A stretch of DNA of 64,000 nt from CAWFGW01 sp963815495 (GCA_963815495.1 CAWFGW010000011.1:62001-126000); one strand, 5' to 3'; shown: positions 42,711 through 52,544, counted from the first letter of the stretch. Numbers and translations: made by a program. The notes: generated from the sequence alone by a model not told the origin.

Positions 42711-45700
42711 TTACTCGACTATGAGTTTACCAGAAAACAAAGCTGTGGCTGTATGTATGGTGTAGATAAATAGACCGCTTGTATTAAAATCGCTTTTGTT
42801 TATCGTAAACGCCTGACTTGAGCTAGTTTTACTGAATAGCACCTTGCCCGATAACTCTTGCACGTGTAATATAGCTTCTGAGGAGGAGGTATTTTTAAAC
42901 TTCAACATTGAAGTAGTCGATAAAGGGTTTGGATAAAAATTCACATCATTTGAATGGATATTCTCTTCTATACCAACATTTATAGGTATAGAAGTCACCA
43001 AATTATTTAATGTGGTATTGGTAATAATTGCTGGGTTCTGATCAAAATAAATGTAGGCTGTATTGCTAACAAGTGTGTTTTCAGGTACGCCTTTAAAAGC
43101 CTGAATGCTATAACTCACAAAACCATTACTTGCTTCTTCATTTGTAGCACTATCGGGCAACACGATGTTGTTGAACTCAAAAGTCACCTCACCTGATGCA
43201 CTCATGGTCGTATTTACGGGGTGACTACTTGCTAATTCGGTAAAAGTAGTGCGATCTAACGCGCTATGCAGCGTATCTTTAATCGCTACATAAAAGGCGG
43301 TATCATTACCGGTGTTTTGAAAACGGATCGTGTATTTTAACACTTCATTTTTAAGAGTATAGTTTTCTTCTCCTATGGGCAACGGCAACACCGCTTTGTC
43401 ATTCGGGTCATACGAACAGGTTACTATACTTTGTGCGGTTTCAGTAAATGTTTTATCCTCTGCTAACAAATTACTTGAATACACTAAGGTATCACCCATG
43501 CGCTCGAAGGTTGGATTTTGCACATTCAATTTAATTTGTCGAACAGTACCAGCATCAAAAGCAGTAAAGCTGTAATAGATTTTATTGGCTACTAATGAAT
43601 CGTAAGCGGGAAAACTGTTTTTTATTGCTACATCGACATCAAGTGTTAGCTCTAAAGCTGCATCGTTGGTAGTGGTACCTGAATTGGTATAAGTAAACCA
43701 AATAGGCACTTCGGTATTACATCGCCCTGAACCCAACAAAGAAATATTACTTTGGTACACTAGTGTATCTGGAGCAAACACAGCAAATGGGGACAACTGT
43801 TCCCTCTCATTTTTTAAAGTAAAAGTATAACTAGTGTCTTTGGTCAAAGTATAATGAGAACTAGGCACATAAGATACTGTATACGTTTTACCTGAGTCTG
43901 CCTGAAACCTGTATTCGCCATTGGTATTGGTATAGGCAGTAACATTACCTGGGTTTAACAGTACTTTTTGTCCTTTTACGTAGCCCTCACCAGCATCTAA
44001 TAGTTGGTTTTTATTTTTATCTAAAAAGATTTTGCTGGTTATGATTGATTTATTAACTGGGTTGTTGTGAGTTGAAGTGTTTGATAAAACAAATACACCT
44101 TCATTAGCACCAAACCACTTATTTCCTTCTACATCTATAGCTATAGATTGAACATAATTTGAATACAACTCCGAGTTGCTATTGTTATAGGTTGTCCAAG
44201 TAGTACCATCAAACTTTGAGACACCTGTAGAATAACCACCACTAAACCACTTATTTCCTTCTTTATCTACTGCTATGTCTGTTATACGATTTGAACTCAA
44301 ACTTGAATTGGTGGTTGTGTAAGTAAGCCAATTATTTGAATCAAATTTTGAAACACCTCCATAAGTACCAAACCACTTATTTCCTTCTGCATCTATGGCT
44401 ATAGATTGAACATAATTTGAAACTAAACCCGAATTGGTTGCAGTGTAACTTGTCCAGCTTGTGCCATCAAACATTGAAACACCTTCATAAGTACCAAACC
44501 ACTTATTTCCTTCTACATCTATGGCTATAGATTGAACATAATTTGAAACTAAACCTGAATTGGTTACAGTGTAATTTGTCCAAGTAGTACCATCAAACAT
44601 TGAAATACCCCCATAAGTACCAAACCACTTATTTCCTTCTACATCTATGGCTATAGATCCAATAGAATTTGAAACTAAACCTGAATTGTTTACAGTATAA
44701 TTTGTCCAAGTAGTACCATCAAATTTTGACACGCCTGCACCAGTACCAAACCACTTATTTCCTTCTACATCTATGGCTATAGATCCAATAGAATTTGAAA
44801 CTAAACCTGAATTGTTTACAGTATAATTTGTCCAAGTAGTACCATCAAATTTTGACACGCCTGCACCAGTACCAAACCACTTATTTCCTTCTACATCTAT
44901 GGCTATAGATCCAATAAAATTTGAAACTAAACCTAAATTGGCGGTTGAGTAGGTAAGCCAACTATTCCCATCAAATTTTAACACTCCTTCTGTAGTACCA
45001 AACCATTTATTACCTTCTTTATCTATGGCTACGTTATATATAGAGTTAGAATACAAGCCCGAATTACTACTATTATAGGTTATCCAAGTAGTGCCATCAA
45101 ACTGTGAGACTCCCCCATAATAACCCCCACAAAACCACATTGCCCCTTCTTTATCTACTACTATGTCTGTAATATAATTTGAACTCAAACCTGAATTGAT
45201 GGTAGTATAGGTAGTCCAACTTGTGCCATCAAACATTGAAACACCCCCATAATCACCAACAAACCACTTATTTCCTTCTAAATCTATAGCTATAGATATA
45301 ACAGAGTTTGAAACTAAACCTGAATTGGTGGTAGTGTAGCTAGTCCAACTTGTGCCATCAAACATTGAAACACCCTCATAAGTACCAAACCACTTGTTTC
45401 CTTCCCCATCTACTGCGATAGAAAAAATTTGATTTGAACTCAAACCCGAATTAATTGTAGTGTAGTTAGTCCAGCTTGTGCCATCAAACACTGAAACACC
45501 ATTATTAGTACCAAACCACTTATTTCCCTCTACATCTATGGCTATAGATCTAACATGATTTGAAACTAAACCTGAATTGGTTGCAGTGTAATTTGTCCAA
45601 CTGGTGCCATCAAATTTTGACACGCCTCGATTAGTACCAAACCACTTATTCCCATCTGAGTCTATAACAATAGAAAAAATATCATTAGATACTAACCCAT

Positions 45701-45902
45701 CAATAAAAGTATAATCAGCCAACACTTCCCCGTTTAATCCTCTCACCACTACACCCGCATTTGAACAAATCCAAATTTTACCGTCTTCTACGGCAGTAGC
45801 TGTTACTGAATCTTTATTACTGTAATACAACCATTTGTCTTGTGCTTGCAATTGCATAACCAAGCCTAGTATCAGACAGAAAACGAGTAGTAATTTTTTC
45901 AT
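42711..45902 (-). CDS. T9SS cargo protein with 14-blade two-component-regulator-type propeller repeats
   Basis: 1063 aa. Signal peptide (LLLVFCLILGLVMQLQA). Residues about 25-615 are a series of 42-44-residue blades (pattern GNKWFGTxxGVSKFDGTSWTxYTxxNSGL VSNxIxSIAIDxE). I count 14, including a degenerate first and a shortened last blade, which fits two 7-bladed propellers. A SdrD-like linker (KIFLDKNKNQLLDAGEGYVKG), a DUF7619 domain and a type A sorting domain follow (NFYPNPLSTTSMLKF ... SGLFIYTI). Function is unknown; adhesion or binding at the surface is a guess. Two blades are DNA-identical. Confidence 0.9.
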   Translation of the reverse strand: MKKLLLVFCLILGLVMQLQAQDKWLYYSNKDSVTATAVEDGKIWICSNAGVVVRGLNGEVLADYTFIDGLVSNDIFSIVIDSDGNKWFGTNRGVSKFDGTSWTNYTATNSGLVSNHVRSIAIDVEGNKWFGTNNGVSVFDGTSWTNYTTINSGLSSNQIFSIAVDGEGNKWFGTYEGVSMFDGTSWTSYTTTNSGLVSNSVISIAIDLEGNKWFVGDYGGVSMFDGTSWTTYTTINSGLSSNYITDIVVDKEGAMWFCGGYYGGVSQFDGTTWITYNSSNSGLYSNSIYNVAIDKEGNKWFGTTEGVLKFDGNSWLTYSTANLGLVSNFIGSIAIDVEGNKWFGTGAGVSKFDGTTWTNYTVNNSGLVSNSIGSIAIDVEGNKWFGTGAGVSKFDGTTWTNYTVNNSGLVSNSIGSIAIDVEGNKWFGTYGGISMFDGTTWTNYTVTNSGLVSNYVQSIAIDVEGNKWFGTYEGVSMFDGTSWTSYTATNSGLVSNYVQSIAIDAEGNKWFGTYGGVSKFDSNNWLTYTTTNSSLSSNRITDIAVDKEGNKWFSGGYSTGVSKFDGTTWTTYNNSNSELYSNYVQSIAIDVEGNKWFGANEGVFVLSNTSTHNNPVNKSIITSKIFLDKNKNQLLDAGEGYVKGQKVLLNPGNVTAYTNTNGEYRFQADSGKTYTVSYVPSSHYTLTKDTSYTFTLKNEREQLSPFAVFAPDTLVYQSNISLLGSGRCNTEVPIWFTYTNSGTTTNDAALELTLDVDVAIKNSFPAYDSLVANKIYYSFTAFDAGTVRQIKLNVQNPTFERMGDTLVYSSNLLAEDKTFTETAQSIVTCSYDPNDKAVLPLPIGEENYTLKNEVLKYTIRFQNTGNDTAFYVAIKDTLHSALDRTTFTELASSHPVNTTMSASGEVTFEFNNIVLPDSATNEEASNGFVSYSIQAFKGVPENTLVSNTAYIYFDQNPAIITNTTLNNLVTSIPINVGIEENIHSNDVNFYPNPLSTTSMLKFKNTSSSEAILHVQELSGKVLFSKTSSSQAFTINKSDFNTSGLFIYTIHTATALFSGKLIVE
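44641..44892 (-). repeat. Perfect 126-bp tandem duplication within the propeller gene
   Basis: 44641-44766 and 44767-44892 are base-for-base identical, equal to exactly one 42-residue blade in frame. The next unit, starting 44893, begins identically and then diverges. It indicates recent in-frame blade expansion by slippage or unequal crossing-over. Confidence 0.95.
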
Positions 45903-46021
45903 ACGGCTTGTGTTAAAAGGAACTTAATCTTGAACAGCTTTCAAATGTCCGCTTGTTTTATGATAAAAGCAATTAAAAAAATGATTTATAAAAAACTAGA
46001 ATTACTTTTGAGGAATTCTAA

Positions 46022-46030
46022 GGGGGGGGG
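46022..46030. repeat. G9 homopolymer tract upstream of toxin-antitoxin genes
   Basis: Nine consecutive G in otherwise AT-rich intergenic DNA between the propeller gene (start 45902, minus) and the antitoxin (start 46130, plus). Such a tract can slip and might vary promoter spacing; no other one was seen in the window. Confidence 0.6.
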
Positions 46031-46063
46031 CATATAATTCATCTTAACTCATTGTAATTCGAA

Positions 46064-46092
46064 TAGTTAAATGATACTTTTTTTAGTTAAAT
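46064..46092 (+). promoter_or_regulatory. Direct TAGTTAAAT repeats before the toxin-antitoxin genes
   Basis: TAGTTAAAT occurs at 46064-46072 and 46084-46092, spaced exactly 20 nt (two helical turns). Further TTAACT and GTTAACTT occur at 46044 and 46117. Candidate binding sites for the autoregulatory antitoxin; inference. Confidence 0.35.
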
Positions 46093-46129
46093 AGAACAAT
46101 CTGAAATCGTTTTTCGTTAACTTTATCGT

Positions 46130-46366
46130 ATGGATATTCAAAATCTACAAAATGAAAAACTAGAGCTTATTACTTGGATTAGTCAACTTCAAGACTTTTC
46201 AGTAATTGAAAAATTAAAATCTATTCAATCTAAATCGCAAGAAATTCCTCAATGGCAAAAAGATGAAATAGACCGAAGATTATACTTAATTGAATCAGGT
46301 CAAATGAAATCAAGGAGTTGGGAGGAAGCTCAAAAGGATATTTTTAAAAAATCATTACCTATGTAG
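46130..46366 (+). CDS. Antitoxin of a RelB/addiction-module type
   Basis: 78 aa. A helical N-terminal dimerisation part (NEKLELITWISQLQDFSVIEKLKSIQSK) is followed by a C-terminal segment with a short conserved motif (QKDEIDRRLYLIESGQMKSRSWEEAQKDIF) of the addiction-module component family. It overlaps the ParE-like toxin gene by 1 nt and precedes it, the usual order. Neutralises the toxin and probably represses its own promoter. Confidence 0.8.
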   Translation: MDIQNLQNEKLELITWISQLQDFSVIEKLKSIQSKSQEIPQWQKDEIDRRLYLIESGQMKSRSWEEAQKDIFKKSLPM

Positions 46367-46638
46367 TGAATATTCAGGAAGCTGCTGAAAAAGATTTTCG
46401 AAATACATTTTTATGGTATGAAAATCAAAAACAAAGTCTTGGAATTTCTTTTCAAAAGCGCGTTCTGGAAACCATTGAAAGCATAGCGTTAAATCCTTTA
46501 AAGTATCAAGTTAGATACAAAAATATTAGATTTGCCTTCACTAAACAGTTCCCTTTTGGAATCCATTTTTATGTTGAAGAATCTACCATTGAAATAATTT
46601 CTGGGTCTCACACTTCTCAAAAACCCCATAACTGGTAA
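46366..46638 (+). CDS. ParE/RelE-superfamily toxin (GTG start)
   Basis: 90 aa, GTG start overlapping the antitoxin stop (TAGTG). The fold pattern is that of ParE/RelE: EAAEKDFRNTFLWYENQKQSLGISFQKRVLETIESIALNPLKYQVRYKNIRFAFTKQFPFGIHFYVEESTIEIISGSHTSQKPHNW, with the characteristic final hydrophobic strand and the H-x-x-x-K-P-x-x-W end. Family members cleave ribosome-bound mRNA (RelE) or poison gyrase (ParE). Which applies cannot be told from sequence; the spacing pattern leans to ParE. Confidence 0.88.
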   Translation: MNIQEAAEKDFRNTFLWYENQKQSLGISFQKRVLETIESIALNPLKYQVRYKNIRFAFTKQFPFGIHFYVEESTIEIISGSHTSQKPHNW

Positions 46639-46687
46639 CAAAAAACTTGATAAAGATTATCCGATTCTTGAATGTGTTGCGTAATAA

Positions 46688-48598
46688 TCAATATTTCAAT
46701 TCCACCAAAGCCCCCTGCTTAATCTCCTCTACCACTTCAGGGTCCAACAACGTAGAAGTATCTCCTAAATTAGACACATCACCTTCCGCTACTTTTCGTA
46801 AAATTCTACGCATAATTTTGCCAGAACGTGTTTTCGGTAGTCCGGATACAAACTGAATTTTATCAGGTTTGGCGATGGGACCAATTTCTTTAGTTACCAA
46901 TGCTAATATTTCTTTTCGCGTAGCAGCCTCATCAGCAACAGCTTTCTCACAAATCACATAAGCATAAATTCCTTGCCCTTTGATTGCATGCGGATAGCCT
47001 ACCACGGCAGACTCCACCACCAATGGATGTTCATTAATCGCATTTTCTACTTCTGCAGTACCCATTCGATGGCCACTTACATTAATCACATCATCGACTC
47101 TACCTGTAATCCTGTAAAAACCATCTTCGTCTCTACGACAGCCGTCTCCAGTGAAATATTTACCAGGGTAGGTTCCAAAGTACACGTTTTTACATCGTTC
47201 ATGATCACCGTAAGTTGTTCGAATAATGGATGGCCATGGAAATTTGATGCAAAGGTTACCTTCAACACCATTGCCTTCAATTTCTTTTCCTTCACTATCC
47301 ATCAATATAGGTTGTATTCCTGGTAACGGAAGAGTCGCAAACGTAGGTTTCTCTTTGGTAATGCCAGCCAGAGGAGAAATCATAAAACCACCAGTTTCGG
47401 TTTGCCAGTAGGTATCAACAATCGAACAGTTCCCTTTTCCAACGTGTTTATGGTACCAGAGCCATGCTTCTTCGTTAATTGGTTCGCCCACTGAACCGAG
47501 TGCTTTCAACGCACTTAAATCATATTTATCAACGTATTCGGTGCCATGAGCCATTAACGCCCGAATCGCTGTTGGAGCCGTATAAAAAATATTCACATGA
47601 TGTTTTTCACATACTTCCCAAAACCGACCTGCATCAGGGAAAGTGGGTACGCCTTCAAACATTAGCGTAGTAGCTCCGGCTAACAAGGGACCATAAACAA
47701 TGTACGAGTGTCCTGTAATCCACCCGATGTCTGCAGTACACCAATAAACATCATTTTCTTCGTATTGAAAGGCATTTCTAAAGGTATAGTCGGTGTACAC
47801 CATATAACCCGCGGTGGTATGTACCACTCCTTTGGGCTGCCCCGTAGAGCCAGAGGTATACAAAATAAATAGCATGTCTTCCGAGTCTACTTCAGTCGCT
47901 ACATTTTCGATTGCAACTTTAGTTAATTCTTCATGCCACCACTTGTCAACCTTTTCGTTCCAGTTGACTTTTTCGTTCGTCCGTTGATACACAATTACCG
48001 CCTCCACACATGAACATTTTTCTATCGCTTCATCCACTACAGCTTTCACGGGAATGTTTTTTGAGCCACGATAATTGCCATCCGCAGTTAAAATCACTTT
48101 TGCTTGAGCATCATTTATTCGATCTGCCAAAGCGGTGGCAGAAAATCCGGCAAACACAACAGAATGTACCGCCCCAATTCGGGCACATGCTAAACATGCC
48201 ACAGCTAACTCAGGAACCATGGGCATATATAAACATACCCGATCGCCTTTCTTTACTCCATTTGCAATCAGAACATTTGCAAACTGACAAACTTTTTCGT
48301 GCAGCTCTTTATAAGTGATTGTAATTGAAGGATCTTCAGGGTTGTTAGGCTCCCAGATAATAGCGGCTTTATCCCCTCTGGTGTTTAGGTGTCTATCTAA
48401 ACAGTTTTCCGTTATATTTAATTTCCCTCCAATAAACCATTCTACCTTAGGCTCTTCAAAATTCCATTCTAATACTTTATCCCATTTTTTTCTCCACGTA
48501 AACGTATCGGCTTGTTCTGCCCAAAAGCCTTCAGGGTTATCTACTGATTTTTTATACTCCGATTGGTATTCTTCAAAAGTTGTGATCCGTGTAGCCAT
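46688..48598 (-). CDS. acs: Acetyl-CoA synthetase
   Basis: 636 aa, full-length AMP-forming acetyl-CoA synthetase. It activates acetate with ATP and CoA. Motifs are the P-loop-like YTSGSTGQPKGVVHTTAGY, the WWHEEL segment, the TYWQTETGG substrate motif, YFTGDGCRRDEDGFYRITGRVDDVINVSGHR, and the C-terminal PKTRSGKIMRRILRK with the lysine regulated by acetylation. Solitary gene; no acyltransferase or deacetylase lies nearby. Confidence 0.97.
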   Translation of the reverse strand: MATRITTFEEYQSEYKKSVDNPEGFWAEQADTFTWRKKWDKVLEWNFEEPKVEWFIGGKLNITENCLDRHLNTRGDKAAIIWEPNNPEDPSITITYKELHEKVCQFANVLIANGVKKGDRVCLYMPMVPELAVACLACARIGAVHSVVFAGFSATALADRINDAQAKVILTADGNYRGSKNIPVKAVVDEAIEKCSCVEAVIVYQRTNEKVNWNEKVDKWWHEELTKVAIENVATEVDSEDMLFILYTSGSTGQPKGVVHTTAGYMVYTDYTFRNAFQYEENDVYWCTADIGWITGHSYIVYGPLLAGATTLMFEGVPTFPDAGRFWEVCEKHHVNIFYTAPTAIRALMAHGTEYVDKYDLSALKALGSVGEPINEEAWLWYHKHVGKGNCSIVDTYWQTETGGFMISPLAGITKEKPTFATLPLPGIQPILMDSEGKEIEGNGVEGNLCIKFPWPSIIRTTYGDHERCKNVYFGTYPGKYFTGDGCRRDEDGFYRITGRVDDVINVSGHRMGTAEVENAINEHPLVVESAVVGYPHAIKGQGIYAYVICEKAVADEAATRKEILALVTKEIGPIAKPDKIQFVSGLPKTRSGKIMRRILRKVAEGDVSNLGDTSTLLDPEVVEEIKQGALVELKY

Positions 48599-48784
48599 AA
48601 ATAAATACTGAGTAATTAGTGATGAGTATTGCGTGATTTTTAGTTTAAAAGTTCTCTAAATTAAGAAACACTGAACTTTAAACACTAAAGCTCAAACAAA
48701 ATCTTAATTTCGTCTGAATTATGAATATAACCAAAGCGAACAAAATATACTACCTTGAAAACGGATAGTTACGTCCTATCATCA

Positions 48785-50170
48785 ATGACACGTAAATTCA
48801 GCTACTTATTTATTCTATTTTTTTTCTTATCTGCTAAACAAATAGCGTTCTCCCAAGCCAATTATGTTGTGGTGAATAGTATCACGATTAAAGGAAATGA
48901 GAAAACTAAAAAACACATTATTACGAGAGAATTAGACTTTGCCGTTGGCGATACCCTTTTGGTTAGTGATACTGCAAGAATAATTCAACAAACCAAAAAC
49001 AAACTTTACAACACCGCACTATTCAACGGGACAACCATTTTTTTCATTATGGGAGGTTCCACTCGCATCAATGTGTATATAGAAGTAAAAGAGCGATGGT
49101 ACATCTGGCCTAGTCCAATATTTGAATTGGGCGATAGAAACTTCAATGAATGGTTTCAAGACAGAGACGCGAAATGGGACCGCCTCCAGTATGGACTCCG
49201 CTTTCGCTGGGATAACTTTAGAGGCAGAAACGAACAATTGAAACTTGTTACTCAGTTTGGTTTTACAAGGAAGTTTGAGCTCTTTCATACCGTTCCATAT
49301 ATCAACAAAAAGCAGACTGTCGGTATTAAATATGGCGCTTCGTACAGTATTAACAACAAGGTAGCCTTCGCTACACTAGGTGATAAATTGGCCTATTTCA
49401 ATGGTGATTCACCTAACAGGGAACGATTTTACGCCCAATTTTCATTCATTTCTCGACCATTATTCTACGGTACACACGAACTTTCTGGAGTGTACAAAAA
49501 TAATTGGGTAAGCGACACCATTGCTAAACTCAACGAAAGTTACTTTCTCAATGGTGACACGCAACAAGAATTTGTGGAAGTTTCCTATGAATATAATATC
49601 AACACCACTGATGTAAGAGCCTACCCACTAAACGGCATTGTGTTTTTCACCAACTTCGGTAAAACTTTTGGAGATGCTGACTTAGAAACTATTATTGGAT
49701 CGTTCGCTTGGTTTACACCTATCTCAAAGAAGTTATTCTTTGCAACAAAGTTCTATGGAAAAACCATCAATGCTGACCGTATTCCGTACTTTAACATGTA
49801 TGGTTTAGGCTATGAACAAAATTTTGTACGGGGTTATGAACGGCAAGTTATCGATGCCAAACACTTAGCCTATAATAGAAACTCCTTGCGGTGGAAGTTT
49901 CTACAACTAAAACAAGACATCAATTATATGATGCCATTGGAAGAATTTAATGAAATACCCTATGCTTTCTACTTGACCACCTTTTTTGATACTGGTATTT
50001 CCAACTTAGAAAACACATCCCCTCTAAATACTTTAAACAATGAAATGCTTTACAGTGCTGGCGTAGGCTTGGATATTGTAACTTATTATGATTTAGTGTT
50101 TCGGTTTGAATATGCTTTGACGAATAAAAATACAAATGGATTTTTCATCCATTTTGAACAAGCTTTTTAA
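48785..50170 (+). CDS. POTRA-containing outer-membrane barrel protein (BamA/TamA-like)
   Basis: 462 aa from ATG 48785; the frame can extend 10 codons to a TTG at 48755. Signal peptide SYLFILFFFLSAKQIAFSQ. One POTRA-like domain follows (YVVVNSITIKGNEKTKKHIITRELDFAVGDTLLVSDTARIIQQTKNKLYNTALF), then an Omp85-type 16-strand barrel, ending with an FEQAF C-terminal aromatic. The length and single POTRA fit small Omp85-family members of Bacteroidota, of uncertain cargo. A hairpin terminator follows at once. Confidence 0.8.
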   Translation: MTRKFSYLFILFFFLSAKQIAFSQANYVVVNSITIKGNEKTKKHIITRELDFAVGDTLLVSDTARIIQQTKNKLYNTALFNGTTIFFIMGGSTRINVYIEVKERWYIWPSPIFELGDRNFNEWFQDRDAKWDRLQYGLRFRWDNFRGRNEQLKLVTQFGFTRKFELFHTVPYINKKQTVGIKYGASYSINNKVAFATLGDKLAYFNGDSPNRERFYAQFSFISRPLFYGTHELSGVYKNNWVSDTIAKLNESYFLNGDTQQEFVEVSYEYNINTTDVRAYPLNGIVFFTNFGKTFGDADLETIIGSFAWFTPISKKLFFATKFYGKTINADRIPYFNMYGLGYEQNFVRGYERQVIDAKHLAYNRNSLRWKFLQLKQDINYMMPLEEFNEIPYAFYLTTFFDTGISNLENTSPLNTLNNEMLYSAGVGLDIVTYYDLVFRFEYALTNKNTNGFFIHFEQAF

Positions 50171-50171
50171 A

Positions 50172-50202
50172 AAAAGAAATCGGCTTTTTGCCGATTTCTT
50201 TT
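50172..50202 (+). terminator. Terminator after the Omp85-like gene
   Basis: Perfect 13-nt arms (50172-50184 and 50190-50202) around a TTTTT loop, only 1 nt past the stop. A/T runs on both sides may also serve the convergent minus-strand gene at 50224. Confidence 0.85.
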
Positions 50203-50223
50203 AATGAATTTTTAATAAGTAAT

Positions 50224-51666
50224 TTATTGAACTGAAATAGATTTTGTTGCAATACCAGCTTCAGTTATTACTGTTACTTGGTAGATTCCTGCTGGTAATG
50301 AAGAAACATCAATTTGTTTTCCATTTGCAGAAAGCTCTATTTCTACTCCTAATACATTTACTGCTGATGCACTTAACACTTCAGAATTTGCATTAATGAA
50401 GTTAGTTGCAGGATTCGGGAAAAGTGATAATTCAGCAAAAGCTTCTTCTGAACTTTCTCCCATTCTGTTGCCATTTGAAGCAGGAAGCATTTGGTAGAAG
50501 TTAGCTTTAAATGCACCACCGTCTGCATAACCTTCGTAGTATAAATTAGGCGCACCACTTACTACAGTAGAATTGTGTATTGCTACAGAATAACCCAGTA
50601 ATTTTATATCATCTAATCCGTAAGGGCTTGCATTTTGATTTACATACATTTTTCCTACGTGTGCAAAATTATACACCCAGTTGTTTCCAACCTGATGACT
50701 TTTTAACTCGAAATAACGCACTTCACCCTCACCAGCGTTAACACTTAACATCCCTGCAACCAAACGAGAACCGTCTATTGCTAAATCACTAGCAGCGTTA
50801 TTACCAAGAGTTAATGTTTGGAATTCATACCAGGTATTATCCCAGTGTTTTTTATACACTTTTATGTAGTTGCTTGAGGATGAAGCCGCATATTCATCGC
50901 TTATGGTTACATTCCCACCTACTTGGCTGCTTCCCTGAGATGCTGATGAAAACACCCAATTGTTTCCGTCAAATCTATAGATATAAAATGAGCTTATACC
51001 TGGAGCTGCCACTATCAAGTTGCTGTTTTTTATTTCTACATCATTGCCAAACCATGCGTCTTGAACCCATCCATATTGGTTTGTTCTAAAAGGTGAAGCA
51101 CTAAAGTTAGGTAGTGGTAACCATCCTTTATCTTCCCATACTCCTGTCCCATCATTTCTTCGGAACATTTTCACACCACCATCACCACCTTTTTGTGATG
51201 CACCAACAGCAATCCAGCTACCACTAATAGCTACAGCCTCGCCAAAACGGGTTCCAGTTTCACTTGATCCTTGATAAAGGTATTGTGAAATTTGAGATGA
51301 ATAATGGGATCCGTCCCATGTCTTTTTAGCAATTCCTACTTTCTGAGCTAGAGGAGCACCCATTACAATAGCATGTTGACCAATTGCTACAGTTTTTGGA
51401 CCACCCATACCATCACCTGTGTTAATAGGTGAGGTTCGATAGGAGCGAACATACTGGTTGTTGTTATATAACATTGCTGAACCATTTGTACTGTTGTACC
51501 CAAATTTACTGCCGACTATGGTGTATTGGTCGTACAGGTCAATCGACTGCCCCCTTTCTAATTCTAAAATAGGGAACTTTACCAACTCCGTAGCTGGAGT
51601 TTGTGCTTTCACATTCATTGACGCGGCTAAAAATAAGCTGCACGCCATTAGTTGTAATCTTTTCAT
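50224..51666 (-). CDS. T9SS cargo protein with FG-GAP-like propeller
   Basis: 480 aa from ATG 51666 (a longer reading to 51702 has no better start). Signal peptide LQLMACSLFLAASMNVKAQ. The body has repeated FG-GAP-type blades: FGYNSTNGSAMLYNN, FGEAVAISGSWIAVGASQKGGDGGVKMFRR, VTISDEYAASSSSNYIKVY, DLAIDGSRLVAGMLS, LLGYSVAIHNSTVVSGAPN. The last about 75 residues are a type A T9SS sorting domain (LSLFPNPATNFIN ... SLPAGIYQVTVI). Exported surface protein; ligand unknown. Confidence 0.85.
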   Translation of the reverse strand: MKRLQLMACSLFLAASMNVKAQTPATELVKFPILELERGQSIDLYDQYTIVGSKFGYNSTNGSAMLYNNNQYVRSYRTSPINTGDGMGGPKTVAIGQHAIVMGAPLAQKVGIAKKTWDGSHYSSQISQYLYQGSSETGTRFGEAVAISGSWIAVGASQKGGDGGVKMFRRNDGTGVWEDKGWLPLPNFSASPFRTNQYGWVQDAWFGNDVEIKNSNLIVAAPGISSFYIYRFDGNNWVFSSASQGSSQVGGNVTISDEYAASSSSNYIKVYKKHWDNTWYEFQTLTLGNNAASDLAIDGSRLVAGMLSVNAGEGEVRYFELKSHQVGNNWVYNFAHVGKMYVNQNASPYGLDDIKLLGYSVAIHNSTVVSGAPNLYYEGYADGGAFKANFYQMLPASNGNRMGESSEEAFAELSLFPNPATNFINANSEVLSASAVNVLGVEIELSANGKQIDVSSLPAGIYQVTVITEAGIATKSISVQ

Positions 51667-51832
51667 AATTTTTATTTGGTTAGATTTAAAATAACTATGC
51701 ATGCAAAATCATAAAAAAAAGAATAGTCACTTCTTCCTATTTCACCTTCGAAGGAAGTTAATTTAGCATCGTTGAACATCTCTAAATAATCGTTAAAAAG
51801 CTGATGTGTTTAGACAAAAAAATATTAATAAC

Positions 51833-51876
51833 AAAAATAGCCACACCTAAATTGAAAGTAAGTGCAGCTATTTTTT
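51833..51876 (-). terminator. Terminator after the first PorT-like gene
   Basis: On the minus strand, arms 51862-51874 and 51834-51846 pair over 13 nt with two G-U wobbles, with a 15-nt loop and a following AT-rich tail. It lies just past the stop at 51900. Confidence 0.6.
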
Positions 51877-51899
51877 AGATTATTAGAAATACCAAGAAG

Positions 51900-52544
51900 T
51901 TATTCTTTAATCATTACAGACGTATCTTCTTTCTCTTTAGAGAGCTTGAAACCAAAGCCAACGGACATGGAAAACTGTCCAGTTTGCGCCTTTCCATCTT
52001 GTAATACATTTATCATTCCGTTACTGTATCTAAAGTCGAGAGTTAAAACAACAAAATCAGATTCTAAATCAATACCAGCACCGTATATAGTAGACAAGTT
52101 AAATGTACTAAACTGATCATCCACTGGTACAGACGAACCATCGGATGATTGAATTTCATTAGTGACTTCTCCGACTTTAAATCCAGCACTCTCTCCTATG
52201 TAAGCGAAGGGATAAACAGAACCACCTAATGGTATTTTTATTTTCAAGAGCAGAGGAAATTCTAAGTAAGACAATTTAGGGTCATAAGTAATAGAATCGT
52301 ATTTGTACTTGCCCCCCATTTGAGTATATAACATTTCAATTTGGAAATCAATAAACTCTGCAAAGCCTAAACTGGCAAAGCCTCCAATGGTAGGTCCAGC
52401 GTTTGTTTCTGCATTGCTAATAGAATTACCATTAAATTTACTGAAAGCTACACCTCCTTTAAAACCAAGGGATGTTTGGATTTGGGCATGACTCATTGAT
52501 GAGATCAAAGCTATTAATAAGATTAGTGTAATATTTTTTTTCAT
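51900..52544 (-). CDS. PorT-like outer-membrane beta-barrel protein (copy 1)
   Basis: 214 aa, signal peptide (ITLILLIALISSMSHAQ), then eight predicted strands of the outer-membrane beta-barrel family (SLGFKGGVAFSKFNG, LSYLEFPLLLKIKI, FRYSNGMINVL, SVGFGFKL). Similar to PorT/OmpA-barrel proteins widespread in Bacteroidota, whose functions are mostly unknown. It shares about 60-70 percent identity by eye with the neighbouring gene at 52743, a tandem duplicate 198 nt away. Confidence 0.82.
   Translation of the reverse strand: MKKNITLILLIALISSMSHAQIQTSLGFKGGVAFSKFNGNSISNAETNAGPTIGGFASLGFAEFIDFQIEMLYTQMGGKYKYDSITYDPKLSYLEFPLLLKIKIPLGGSVYPFAYIGESAGFKVGEVTNEIQSSDGSSVPVDDQFSTFNLSTIYGAGIDLESDFVVLTLDFRYSNGMINVLQDGKAQTGQFSMSVGFGFKLSKEKEDTSVMIKE

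Noticed and set aside
42711..45902. Regularly spaced repeats resembling a CRISPR array
   Set aside because: Units are 126-132 nt, in frame, and encode conserved propeller blades with no unique spacers.
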